This document shows, one piece after another, positions 24,913-32,063 of a stretch of DNA of 38,215 bases. The DNA comes from Candidatus Bipolaricaulota bacterium (GTDB lineage: Bacteria > Bipolaricaulota > Bipolaricaulia > RBG-16-55-9), in contig JAHEOA010000109.1 of the NCBI GenBank assembly GCA_018609825.1, positions 1-38,215 of the forward strand, written 5' to 3'. Both the position numbers and the translations under genes were made by a program. The notes below the pieces were generated by a model. That model did no database searches and was not told the DNA's origin. It worked only from the letters and a program-made list of their open reading frames with translations. How positions within the stretch are numbered: position 1 is the first letter of the stretch; each line of letters opens with the position of its first letter.

Positions 24913-25698
24913 CTAAGGCAAGAAGGGCTCGAGGTCGGCGCGCGTGAGCGCGCGCAGGCGTCGTTCGCGGTCGCTGCTGCGTTCCAGGACGCTGGCTTCG
25001 ATCGTCTGGGTCTGCAAGGCGTCGGTCAAGACCCGGTCCAGCTCGCTCGAGTCGGGCAACTCGATCGTCTCGCCCGCGGCCCCGCCGGTCGTGAGCGCCC
25101 ACTGGCCGGCCGTCCAGGTCTTGAGGGCCAGTTCCAGCGCGTCCTCGCGGCTGGGCGCAGCCCCGTCGGTCGGGGCGTCCGGGCCTGTGGCGTCATCGAG
25201 GGCGGCCTGCATGTGGTCTTCGGCGATGCCCGCTCCGGCGGCCACGGCATGGCCGTGGCGCGCGACGAACTCGCCGTCGTAGTTCAGCACAAAGAACACG
25301 TCGTCCGCCGGCGTGCGGCCGAGCTGGGCGAACAGTCCGCGCAACACGAGCGGCGTCCGCATCGGATCGGCGAAGGCCTGCTTCAGTAGCGGGCTGATGG
25401 CGAACCCCACGACGCGTTGGATGGACACGTCCTCGGGACTGCGCTGATAGCCCTCGGCGTGGGCGAAGTCGACGGCCCGCACGCGGATCGCTTCCAAGTC
25501 CGATGGCGTGCCGATGCCGGCAAACGCCAGCTGGTCGTAGACTTCAAAGATCTTCTGTTGGGCGCGCTGGGTGCTGAGCAGGACGATCCCGTCGTCGGCG
25601 CTGAGCGCGACCACGGGGCTGCCACTGTGGAGGCGATCTTCGGCGTAGTCGGCCTTCTGGCTGAGGGTCTGTTGCCAGTCGTAGGGCGTGTATGCCAT
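24913..25698 (-). CDS. prcA: 20S proteasome alpha subunit
   Basis: A 261-residue subunit of the outer rings of the 20S core, which gate entry to the chamber. The segment S-P-V-V-A-L-S-A-D-D-G-I-V-L and R-A-Q-Q-K-I-F-E-V-Y-D match PrcA, including the pocket lysine (K49) that receives the C-terminus of the ring ATPase in Mycobacterium. There is no catalytic threonine, as expected, and the tail (about 170-261) is poorly conserved. The start at 25698 fits homology to M-A-Y-T-P-Y-D-W; upstream codons are out. A -10 box ends 9 bases before it. It is separated from prcB by 3.6 kb of other genes but keeps the classic order before pafA. Confidence 0.92.
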   Translation of the reverse strand: MAYTPYDWQQTLSQKADYAEDRLHSGSPVVALSADDGIVLLSTQRAQQKIFEVYDQLAFAGIGTPSDLEAIRVRAVDFAHAEGYQRSPEDVSIQRVVGFAISPLLKQAFADPMRTPLVLRGLFAQLGRTPADDVFFVLNYDGEFVARHGHAVAAGAGIAEDHMQAALDDATGPDAPTDGAAPSREDALELALKTWTAGQWALTTGGAAGETIELPDSSELDRVLTDALQTQTIEASVLERSSDRERRLRALTRADLEPFLP

Positions 25699-25707
25699 GG
25701 TCTCCAC

Positions 25708-25737
25708 TTTATATCGCATCGGCCCTTCGAATGCCAA
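25708..25737 (-). promoter_or_regulatory. Promoter of prcA-pafA
   Basis: On the minus strand TTGGCA (25737-25732) and TATAAA (25713-25708) are 18 bases apart. The -10 ends 9 bases before the prcA ATG, giving a leader of about 3 bases, so a GGAG motif there is probably not used in the transcript. Confidence 0.55.
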
Positions 25738-25780
25738 CAGAACGGGCTTTTTCGAGGGATGTCCCCCTCGTCGTTGCCGC

Positions 25781-25871
25781 CGCCCTTATGGCCTATAATG
25801 GGCGCCACGTTCCCCGGCGGTGGATTGGCGACCACCGCACAAGGCCAGTGCGCAAGCTGCTCAAGCTGAGC
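25781..25871 (+). promoter_or_regulatory. -10 box and structured leader of the transporter gene
   Basis: A perfect TATAAT (25794-25799) lies between the arms CGCCC (25781-25785) and GGGCG (25800-25804); no good -35 is seen. The leader of about 110 bases can form a hairpin of GCGGTGG (25817-25823) with CCACCGC (25832-25838) and a smaller one of GCTCA with TGAGC (25859-25871). I do not recognise a known riboswitch. Confidence 0.4.
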
Positions 25872-25916
25872 CAACGCCGCGGGGATGCTTAACCATACGT
25901 CTACGGTGATCCGTAA

Positions 25917-28508
25917 ATGAGCGAGGTCCGCGAAGAGCTGAGCCGCGACTTTTCGCTGTTCGACATCACCATGATCGGCGTCGGCGCCATGATCGGCGCC
26001 GGCATCTTCGTGCTTACCGGGATTGCGGCCGGCGCAGCGGGGCCGGCATTGATTTTGGCCTTTGCGCTCAACGGCATCGTCGCGCTGTTGACCGCCATGG
26101 CCTACGCCGAGCTCGGCTCGGCCATCCCGGAGGCCGGCGGCGGGTATCTCTGGATCAAGTACGGGCTACCGGGGCCGAACGCGTTCCTGGCGGGCTGGAT
26201 GAGCTGGTTCGCCCATGCGGTTGCCGGCAGCCTCTACGGGCTCGGCTTCAGCTCCTACGTCATGCTGGCCATGGCCGAACTGTTCGGGGTCCACGTGGGC
26301 GAAGGGTCGGCGGAGTTGGTCCACAAGGCCGTGGCGGCGCTGATCATCGCGCTCTTCCTCTGGATCAACTACCGCGGCGCCAGCGAGACCGGGGCGATCG
26401 GCAACGTCATCACGGTCATCAAGGTCATCATCCTGGCGGTGTTCATTGTCAGTGGGATCGCGGCGGTCGGCGCCGAGCCGGCCAATCTGGAAAAGTTCTA
26501 CGACTTTGCGCCCTTCGGCTGGCTCGGCATCGTCAGCGCCATGGGCCTGACGTTCATCGCCTTCGAGGGCTACGAGATCATCGTCCAGGCGGGCGAGGAA
26601 GTGAAGGACCCGCGGCGCAACATTCCGAAGGCCGTCTTTCTGTCGCTGGCGATCGTCATTCCCATCTACATGCTCGTGGCGTTCGTGAGCCTCGGGGCCG
26701 TCAACCCCGAGACCGACGTGCCGACGTTCCGGTGGCTGGCCAACCACGCGGAATTGGGCGTGGCGGAGGCCGCGCGCCAGTTCATGCCCCTGGGCATGTC
26801 GCTGTTGCTGGGGGGCGGACTGGTCTCGACCATGAGCGCGCTCAACGCGACGACGTACTCGTCGACGCGCGTGTCGTTCGCCATGGGCCGCGATGAGAAC
26901 CTCCCGGCCGCCTTCGCCCACGTCCACGAACGGACCCGGACCCCGTACAAAGCGCTCTTGGCGAGCGGGGCACTGATTCTCTTCATGGCCCTGGCGATCC
27001 CCATTGAAGACGTCGCCGCGGCGGCCGACGTCATGTTTCTGCTCTTGTTTTTGCAGGTCAACGTCGCGCTGCTGACGCTGACGCGGCGCCTGGGCGACGA
27101 GCTGGGCTACGGGTATCGGGTGCCCTTCTATCCCGTCGTGCCGATCTTGGCCATCGGGGCGCTGTTGGCGTTGGCGGTGTTTCTGTTCTTCTTCTCGCCG
27201 ACGGCCTGGTACTTTACGTTGGCGTGGATCGGGCTCGGGCTGATGGCGTACTACGGCTACGCGCGCGGCCGCGGAAACGCCGAGGAGCGCACGCCCGTCA
27301 TGGACGTCGCGCCGCGGACGACCGAGCCGACCGAGCGCCGCTTTCACGCGTTGGTGCCGATCGCCAACCCGAAGACGCTGCCCGAGCTCGCCGGGCCGGC
27401 GATCGAGGCGGCCCGGGGACGCGACGGCACGGTGACGCTGTTGCACGTCGTCACGGTCCCGTCGTCGCTGCCCTTGGACGCCGGGCGGCGCTTCATCGAG
27501 CGCAGCCGGCCGCTCATCGACGAGGCCATCGCGCTCACCGAGCGGGCCGACGTGCCGATGGAGGTCGTCACGCGGCTGTCCCATCGGCCCGCGCAAGCGA
27601 TCCTCGACACGGCCAACGAAAAGGGCGTGGATTTGCTGGTCATGGGCTGGCAGGGCCGCAACCGCGCCGGCCGGACGCTCGTCGGCCGGAACATCGATGC
27701 CATCGTGGAACAGGTCAACTGCGACCTGCTCGTCGTGCAAGAGACCACCGAAGAGACGCCCCAAGCGCTGCTGTTGCCGATCGAGGAGCCCCACGAGGTC
27801 GAGTCGTCGCTGGCGATGGCGCGGCTGCTCTCGCCGGCTGCGGACCTGAGGCTGACGCTGATGCACGCCTTCGAGCCGCGCACGTCGAGTCAGGACCGGG
27901 AGGCGTTGCTGGGGCGAGTCCGCGAACGCGTCGAGGCGTTCCGTGAGGCCCATCCGGACTTCTCGGGCGATATCGACGTCGTCGAGAACGTGGCCTCGGA
28001 TCCGGTCAACGCCATCGTCGAGGCCGCCCAGGGACACGACACGATCCTGCTGGGGACGCCGCGGCGCAACTGGCTCCGCCGGCGGTTCGTGACCTCCACG
28101 CCCGCCCGCGTCGCAAGCCGGGTGCGCCAACCCGTCGTGCTGGTCCGGCCACGCGGCAGCCCCGTCGGCTTCGGCCTCCATCGCGTCATCGCCCGCCTCC
28201 GGGGCGGAGGCGACGCCGCCGGCGCCGTCGGCGCCACCGGCGACGCCAAGGACGCCACGGACGAGACGCTCGAGGAGCTGGACGAGCACGGCCTGCTGCC
28301 GGACGACGGCGATGGCTCGGTGCCGCCCCGGACGCCGGCCCAACGGATCGGGCTGGCGGTCATGACGCTGGCGGCCGCGGCGAGCGCCGCTTTGATGATC
28401 GTCGGCTACGGGCGGGCGTTGACGTGGGTCGGCGGCGTCGGGTTCATCGTGACGCTCTGGGCGTTCACCTGGGGGGCGGTGCGCACCATCGATCGCTCGG
28501 CGGGCTGA
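25917..28508 (+). CDS. APC-family permease fused to two universal stress domains
   Basis: An 863-residue inner membrane protein. Residues 1-450 are a 12-span amino acid/polyamine transporter (start: F-S-L-F-D-I-T-M-I-G-V-G-A-M-I-G-A-G-I-F, the substrate-binding loop). Two UspA-like domains follow (about 465-605 and 610-745). The first has the ATP-binding pattern M-G-W-Q-G with V-G-R-N; the second is less conserved. A linker rich in G, A and D (about 755-800) leads to two more spans (about 803-855). The substrate cannot be read from sequence. Its stop abuts the stop of the converging membrane-protein gene with no spacing (shared TGATCA). It sits inside the proteasome locus in the opposite orientation. 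The ribosome binding site is weak. Confidence 0.9.
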   Translation: MSEVREELSRDFSLFDITMIGVGAMIGAGIFVLTGIAAGAAGPALILAFALNGIVALLTAMAYAELGSAIPEAGGGYLWIKYGLPGPNAFLAGWMSWFAHAVAGSLYGLGFSSYVMLAMAELFGVHVGEGSAELVHKAVAALIIALFLWINYRGASETGAIGNVITVIKVIILAVFIVSGIAAVGAEPANLEKFYDFAPFGWLGIVSAMGLTFIAFEGYEIIVQAGEEVKDPRRNIPKAVFLSLAIVIPIYMLVAFVSLGAVNPETDVPTFRWLANHAELGVAEAARQFMPLGMSLLLGGGLVSTMSALNATTYSSTRVSFAMGRDENLPAAFAHVHERTRTPYKALLASGALILFMALAIPIEDVAAAADVMFLLLFLQVNVALLTLTRRLGDELGYGYRVPFYPVVPILAIGALLALAVFLFFFSPTAWYFTLAWIGLGLMAYYGYARGRGNAEERTPVMDVAPRTTEPTERRFHALVPIANPKTLPELAGPAIEAARGRDGTVTLLHVVTVPSSLPLDAGRRFIERSRPLIDEAIALTERADVPMEVVTRLSHRPAQAILDTANEKGVDLLVMGWQGRNRAGRTLVGRNIDAIVEQVNCDLLVVQETTEETPQALLLPIEEPHEVESSLAMARLLSPAADLRLTLMHAFEPRTSSQDREALLGRVRERVEAFREAHPDFSGDIDVVENVASDPVNAIVEAAQGHDTILLGTPRRNWLRRRFVTSTPARVASRVRQPVVLVRPRGSPVGFGLHRVIARLRGGGDAAGAVGATGDAKDATDETLEELDEHGLLPDDGDGSVPPRTPAQRIGLAVMTLAAAASAALMIVGYGRALTWVGGVGFIVTLWAFTWGAVRTIDRSAG

Positions 28509-29270
28509 TCAGGCGCCGGCGTCGCCCACGGTCGAAGCGTCGCTGGCGGCGCTCACGGCCCGGAGGTAGATCATCCCCAGAAAGGCGATCGGCAGCGGCG
28601 TGTAAGCGACCGTGACGACGACGTCGACGATCAGGCCCACGGTCGTGGACGGCAGCAGCCCGAAGCTGACGGCGAACGGCACGGCGTAGAGCCCCACGCA
28701 GAGCAACAGCGCCGGCCACTCCCCGGACGCGAGCGTCCGGCTCCGCTCCAGGACGCGCATCACGGGCAGTCCCTCGGCGAAGCCGAAGGGCACCAGCGCC
28801 AGGGCCACGACGACCGCCAACATCAGCGCGGCCACGACCGCGCTCCCCAACGGCCCGAGCCCGAGGCTGATGAGTATGCCGGCGGCCATGAAGCCGACGA
28901 TCCCCACGCCGAGCGCGATGGCGACCGTCAGGAGCAACAACCCCACGTAGCCGCTGAGGCGCTCGAGGATGAAGCCGTAGGATTCGCCGATCGACGCCCG
29001 TTGGCCGCGCAGGCGGCGCAGCACCGCGCGGGCGAGCGCGAGCGAGCCCGTTCCGGCCACCAACGCCGACACGACCGCGAGGAACTGGCGGGACAGCGTC
29101 GTCAGCCCCGGCAGCGACCCGGCGGCCTGGACGAGGGCGGTCAACGCGAACGCCACGCCCAGCACGCCGACGAACGTGGTCGCGTTGCGCCGATAGAGTC
29201 GGCCCGCGCCGCGCAGCAGGTCCAGCGTGGACCACCCCGTCAGATCGGGCATGCGGCGCTCTTCGGCCAT
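28509..29270 (-). CDS. Multispanning membrane protein coupled to prcB
   Basis: A 253-residue protein with about six membrane spans (near 22-44, 58-75, 102-125, 130-160, 185-205, 215-235) and little else. The gene begins directly after the prcB stop (TAA followed by ATG with no base between), so it is translated by coupling with the proteasome beta subunit. This spacing is the strongest hint to a functional link. I do not recognise a family with certainty; it resembles uncharacterised glycerophosphoryl-diesterase-type membrane domains. An internal ATG at 29252 could also start it. Confidence 0.72.
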   Translation of the reverse strand: MAEERRMPDLTGWSTLDLLRGAGRLYRRNATTFVGVLGVAFALTALVQAAGSLPGLTTLSRQFLAVVSALVAGTGSLALARAVLRRLRGQRASIGESYGFILERLSGYVGLLLLTVAIALGVGIVGFMAAGILISLGLGPLGSAVVAALMLAVVVALALVPFGFAEGLPVMRVLERSRTLASGEWPALLLCVGLYAVPFAVSFGLLPSTTVGLIVDVVVTVAYTPLPIAFLGMIYLRAVSAASDASTVGDAGA

Positions 29271-30107
29271 TTACAGGTCTTTGAGCAGTTCGTCCTGGAT
29301 CGCGCGAATGCGCTCGTCGGGGACGTTGGATACGCCGTCCGAGGTGACCGTCTTGGCCATGGGCGGCACGCCGCGCAGGCCCGACGTCGCCGGATCGAGC
29401 CCGGCGGCCACGTCGAGCATCAGCAGCCCCTCGTGGAGGACGTCGTCGAGGTCCATCTCGTGGAAGGGGCCGCGGCTGCGGACGACGTAGTCGAACGTGC
29501 CGCGGATCTTCTCCGCCCCGGAGCCGGCGGCTCCGTACTCGCGGCTCTCGAAGCGGGCGCCCATGACGTCGTAGAAGAAAATTCGGCCGACGCCCTGATG
29601 GCGATCGTAGGCGCTGATCACGGGGAGGAAGCCGCCGATGCCCTGCATGACGCCGGCGACGTTCTGCGAGAGGAGCTTGGAGACCTCGGCGAGCTTGCCT
29701 TCGAGGCTGAGATCCTGGAGTTGGCTGCGGGCGTAGTACTTGAACGAGTGGCGCAGGTAGCGGGCCGCCTCGGCGGCCTGGGCGTAGGAGCCGGCGATGG
29801 CGATGAGCGTGTCCGCATCGAGCGGCAGCAGCTTCTCGGCCTCCTCGTACATGATCCCCGAGGTCGACGTCGCGCGTCGGTCGGCGATGTTGAGCACGCC
29901 CTCGTCGTACTTGAGCGCGATGACGGTCGTCCCGTGGGTCCCGAGATCGCCGTCCTCGGATCGATTCGCGGACGAGGACGGCAGGTCTCGATGGACTCGA
30001 TCGATGGGCGGGGCGATGCCTTGGTCGCGCAGCATGCGGGCGAAGTCGCCGGCTGTGGATCGGTCCGCGTTGGCCGTGTCGGGATCGGTATGTTCCATGG
30101 GGTCCAT
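29271..30107 (-). CDS. prcB: 20S proteasome beta subunit
   Basis: A 278-residue precursor of the catalytic inner ring. The propeptide (about 1-59) ends in T-H-G, and the mature protein starts at T60 (T-T-V-I-A-L-K). Counting from that threonine, T1, D17 (I-A-D-R-R) and K33 (E-A-E-K) form the complete catalytic set, so the subunit should be active after self-cleavage. S-S-G-like and G-S-G-A-E motifs follow as in PrcB. Neither candidate ATG (30107 or 30098) has a good ribosome binding site; upstream sequence is an intergenic repeat, so longer starts are rejected. It follows the modifier gene by 130 bases and is coupled to the next membrane protein gene. Confidence 0.92.
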   Translation of the reverse strand: MDPMEHTDPDTANADRSTAGDFARMLRDQGIAPPIDRVHRDLPSSSANRSEDGDLGTHGTTVIALKYDEGVLNIADRRATSTSGIMYEEAEKLLPLDADTLIAIAGSYAQAAEAARYLRHSFKYYARSQLQDLSLEGKLAEVSKLLSQNVAGVMQGIGGFLPVISAYDRHQGVGRIFFYDVMGARFESREYGAAGSGAEKIRGTFDYVVRSRGPFHEMDLDDVLHEGLLMLDVAAGLDPATSGLRGVPPMAKTVTSDGVSNVPDERIRAIQDELLKDL

Positions 30108-30135
30108 TGTTCTGTTGTGCGTGCGCCTTCGTCCC

Positions 30136-30213
30136 CGTCGGGAGAGGGTGCGGGCGCGGGGGCGATCGTCAGCGATCACCCCCACCCTGACCCTCCCGCG
30201 TCAAGGGAGAGGG
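30136..30213. repeat. GC-rich imperfect dyad between UBact gene and prcB
   Basis: An element of about 75 bases with the core GATCG-TCAG-CGATC (30164-30177) flanked by G runs on one side and C runs on the other, followed by a second hairpin of CTCCC (30193-30197) with GGGAG (30205-30209). The layout of CCACCCTGACCCTCCC-type sequence resembles dispersed intergenic repeats of many genomes; copy number cannot be judged here. It may reduce expression of prcB compared with the modifier gene. Confidence 0.5.
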
Positions 30214-30237
30214 AAATCGGATCGCGTAGGCTCGTGA

Positions 30238-30417
30238 TTACTCGCCACTGCGCTGCCGATAGCGCCGGGCTTGGCGCGGGTCGACGCGCTTCATGCGCTT
30301 GAGCAGGTCGCGGCTTTGTGGCTGGTCGACGTTGGGGCGACCCGGGCCGCCGCCGTCGTCGCCGCCCGGCTTCGTCATCGGGTCCTCTTGCGTCGGTCGT
30401 TGCTTGCGCTCAGGCAT
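30238..30417 (-). CDS. ubact: UBact, ubiquitin-like (Pup-type) modifier protein
   Basis: A 59-residue, highly charged, disordered-looking protein in the place where Pup is encoded in other proteasome loci. It begins M-P-E-R-K-Q-R-P-T-Q, has a glycine- and aspartate-rich middle (G-G-D-D-G-G-G), and the conserved C-terminal block D-L-L-K-R-M-K-R-V-D-P, then R-Q-A-R-R-Y-R-Q-R-S-G-E. It ends in glutamate, so no deamidation by Dop is required before PafA can activate it. The pattern agrees with UBact of Nitrospirae and candidate phyla as I remember it, not with actinobacterial Pup (which ends G-G-Q). It has no homology to ubiquitin itself. A GGAGG site lies 10 bases before the ATG. The gene sits between dop and prcB. 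Confidence 0.88.
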   Translation of the reverse strand: MPERKQRPTQEDPMTKPGGDDGGGPGRPNVDQPQSRDLLKRMKRVDPRQARRYRQRSGE

Positions 30418-30446
30418 CGGAACGACACCTCCTCAATCATGTCGAT

Positions 30447-30465
30447 CACGGCGCACGTCGCCGTG
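30447..30465. other. Hairpin in the dop-UBact spacer
   Basis: CACGGCG (30447-30453) pairs perfectly with CGCCGTG (30459-30465) over a 5-base loop, about 30 bases before the UBact ATG. In a polycistronic mRNA it could mark or protect a processed 5' end. No clear promoter for UBact alone is seen in the 123-base spacer. Confidence 0.4.
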
Positions 30466-30540
30466 TTCCGCGGGGTGCGGCTGCCTCCCGGGCTATGACC
30501 GGAGGCCCGTGGCCGCACTCGGCCCTGATAGCTTAGGGAT

Positions 30541-32046
30541 TCAGCCGGTCGCGTGCACACCCCGGAGCCAGTCGTTGACGTCGTCCACGGAGGCCCCGGG
30601 GCCGATGCCGTCCCAGTGCGCGGACATGTCGCGCGCCACGGCGCGACGCAGGTCGACCTCGCGGACGGTCCCGTCCTCCTGGACGTGGACGCGGCCCCAA
30701 CTGGCGGAGGTCACGTCCATGTTGGTCAGACAGAGCGAGCGGACCGCGGCGCGCGTGTCCGACGGCGCCGCCGTCATGGCCGCTTCGATCTCGTCAGGGG
30801 ACGTCAGGCGCTGCACGCGGCCCTCGGCTTCGAGCGCCCAGAACAGCCCCTGGTCGGGGTCGAGCGAGTGGTACTCCAGCTCGACGCTGCGCAGCAGGTC
30901 GACGTCATCGGCCCAGTCGAGCCCCTCGGCCTCGACGAACTCGTCCAAGAGCTGCTTCTTGGCGACCCAGTCGACGCGATCGGCGGCCCGCGTCAGGTCC
31001 GTGTCGAGGTCGTCAAGAACGGCCTCCCATTCGGCCAGGATCCAGTCCGTCTCGGGATCGCGCCCGCCCGCCAGCTCCTGGGCGGCCGAGAGATAGGCCC
31101 GCTGCAGCTCGACGGCCGAGGCGGAGGTCCCGTCGGCCAGCTCGACGAACCAGTGGCCTTCGGGGTTGCGCGCGATCGCCCGGACAGCACGGATCGGGTC
31201 TTTGAGTTCCGCGGGCGGCCCGTACCCGGCCTCGAGCGTGTCGAGCACCAGCGCCGTCGTGCCGACCTTCAATGCCGTCGTCCACTCGCTCAGGTTGGCG
31301 TCGCCGGGGATGACGTGGAGCCGGCGCCAGTCGTCCCCGTGCGCATGGGGCTCGTCGCGGGTGTTCACCAACGGCCGCCGATGGAGCGTGTCGACGCTCA
31401 TCAGCGTGTCGAAGAACTCCGCGCGCTGTGAGAGCTGATAAGGGGCGCCCGTGCGGCCCCGCTCCGCGCCGACCTTTCCGGCGCCCGCGTAGATCGTGCG
31501 GGTCGCCAAGAACGGGATCAGCCCGTAGGCCAGCCGGTCGAAGTCCAGGCTGCGGCCGACGAGGTAGTTCTCGTGGGTGCCGTAGCTCATGCCGTGATAG
31601 TCGGTGTTGTTCTTGTACAGGCGCACGTCCCGCCCCGTCCTTGCCCGATAGCGCTGGGCGGCTTCCCAGACGATGCGGGCGCCGGCGCGGTCGTGGGCGA
31701 CCAGGTCGTGAACCGAGCGGCACTCCGGCGTGGCGTACTCCGGGTGGCCGTGGTCGTGATAGAGCCGGGCGCCGTTGGCGAGCACGCGATCGACGTGCTC
31801 TTCTTCGGGTGTTCGGGGGCGCTGGGCCGCCGATTCCCGGTCGATGCGGTCGTCGTCCGGGTTGGTGCTGAGGCGGCTCGCCCGGAAGCCGCGCTGGTCG
31901 TGGCGCGGCCGCTCGTCGCCGTAGTGCCAGGCGGCCCCGACGGGCCCGCTCTGGACCACCGCCCGGGCTTCGCCGACGAGGTCGCTCACGTTGACCCCGT
32001 CGACGACGAAGCCGTATTCCGTCTCGACGCCGAAGACGCGCGCCAT
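30541..32046 (-). CDS. dop: Dop, depupylase/deamidase of the Pup/UBact system
   Basis: A 501-residue paralogue of PafA. The Dop-specific insertion is visible at about 42-85, between the metal motif G-V-E-T-E-Y-G and the catalytic aspartate D98 in G-A-R-L-Y-H-D-H-G-H-P-E-Y. Y-K-N-N-T-D-Y-H-G-M-S-Y-G-T-H-E-N-Y and I-P-G-D-A-N-L-S-E are family motifs. In actinobacteria Dop deamidates the terminal glutamine of Pup and also removes Pup from targets. The modifier here already ends in glutamate, so the likely job is removal and recycling. It starts 17 bases after the mpa stop without a visible ribosome binding site, which suggests coupling. Confidence 0.92.
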   Translation of the reverse strand: MARVFGVETEYGFVVDGVNVSDLVGEARAVVQSGPVGAAWHYGDERPRHDQRGFRASRLSTNPDDDRIDRESAAQRPRTPEEEHVDRVLANGARLYHDHGHPEYATPECRSVHDLVAHDRAGARIVWEAAQRYRARTGRDVRLYKNNTDYHGMSYGTHENYLVGRSLDFDRLAYGLIPFLATRTIYAGAGKVGAERGRTGAPYQLSQRAEFFDTLMSVDTLHRRPLVNTRDEPHAHGDDWRRLHVIPGDANLSEWTTALKVGTTALVLDTLEAGYGPPAELKDPIRAVRAIARNPEGHWFVELADGTSASAVELQRAYLSAAQELAGGRDPETDWILAEWEAVLDDLDTDLTRAADRVDWVAKKQLLDEFVEAEGLDWADDVDLLRSVELEYHSLDPDQGLFWALEAEGRVQRLTSPDEIEAAMTAAPSDTRAAVRSLCLTNMDVTSASWGRVHVQEDGTVREVDLRRAVARDMSAHWDGIGPGASVDDVNDWLRGVHATG

Positions 32047-32063
32047 CGGAGGACGGGACGGGC

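Noticed and set aside
30108..30185. Longer N-terminus of prcB
   Set aside because: The extra codons fall in the GC-rich dyad element and give an arginine-rich stretch unlike any PrcB propeptide.
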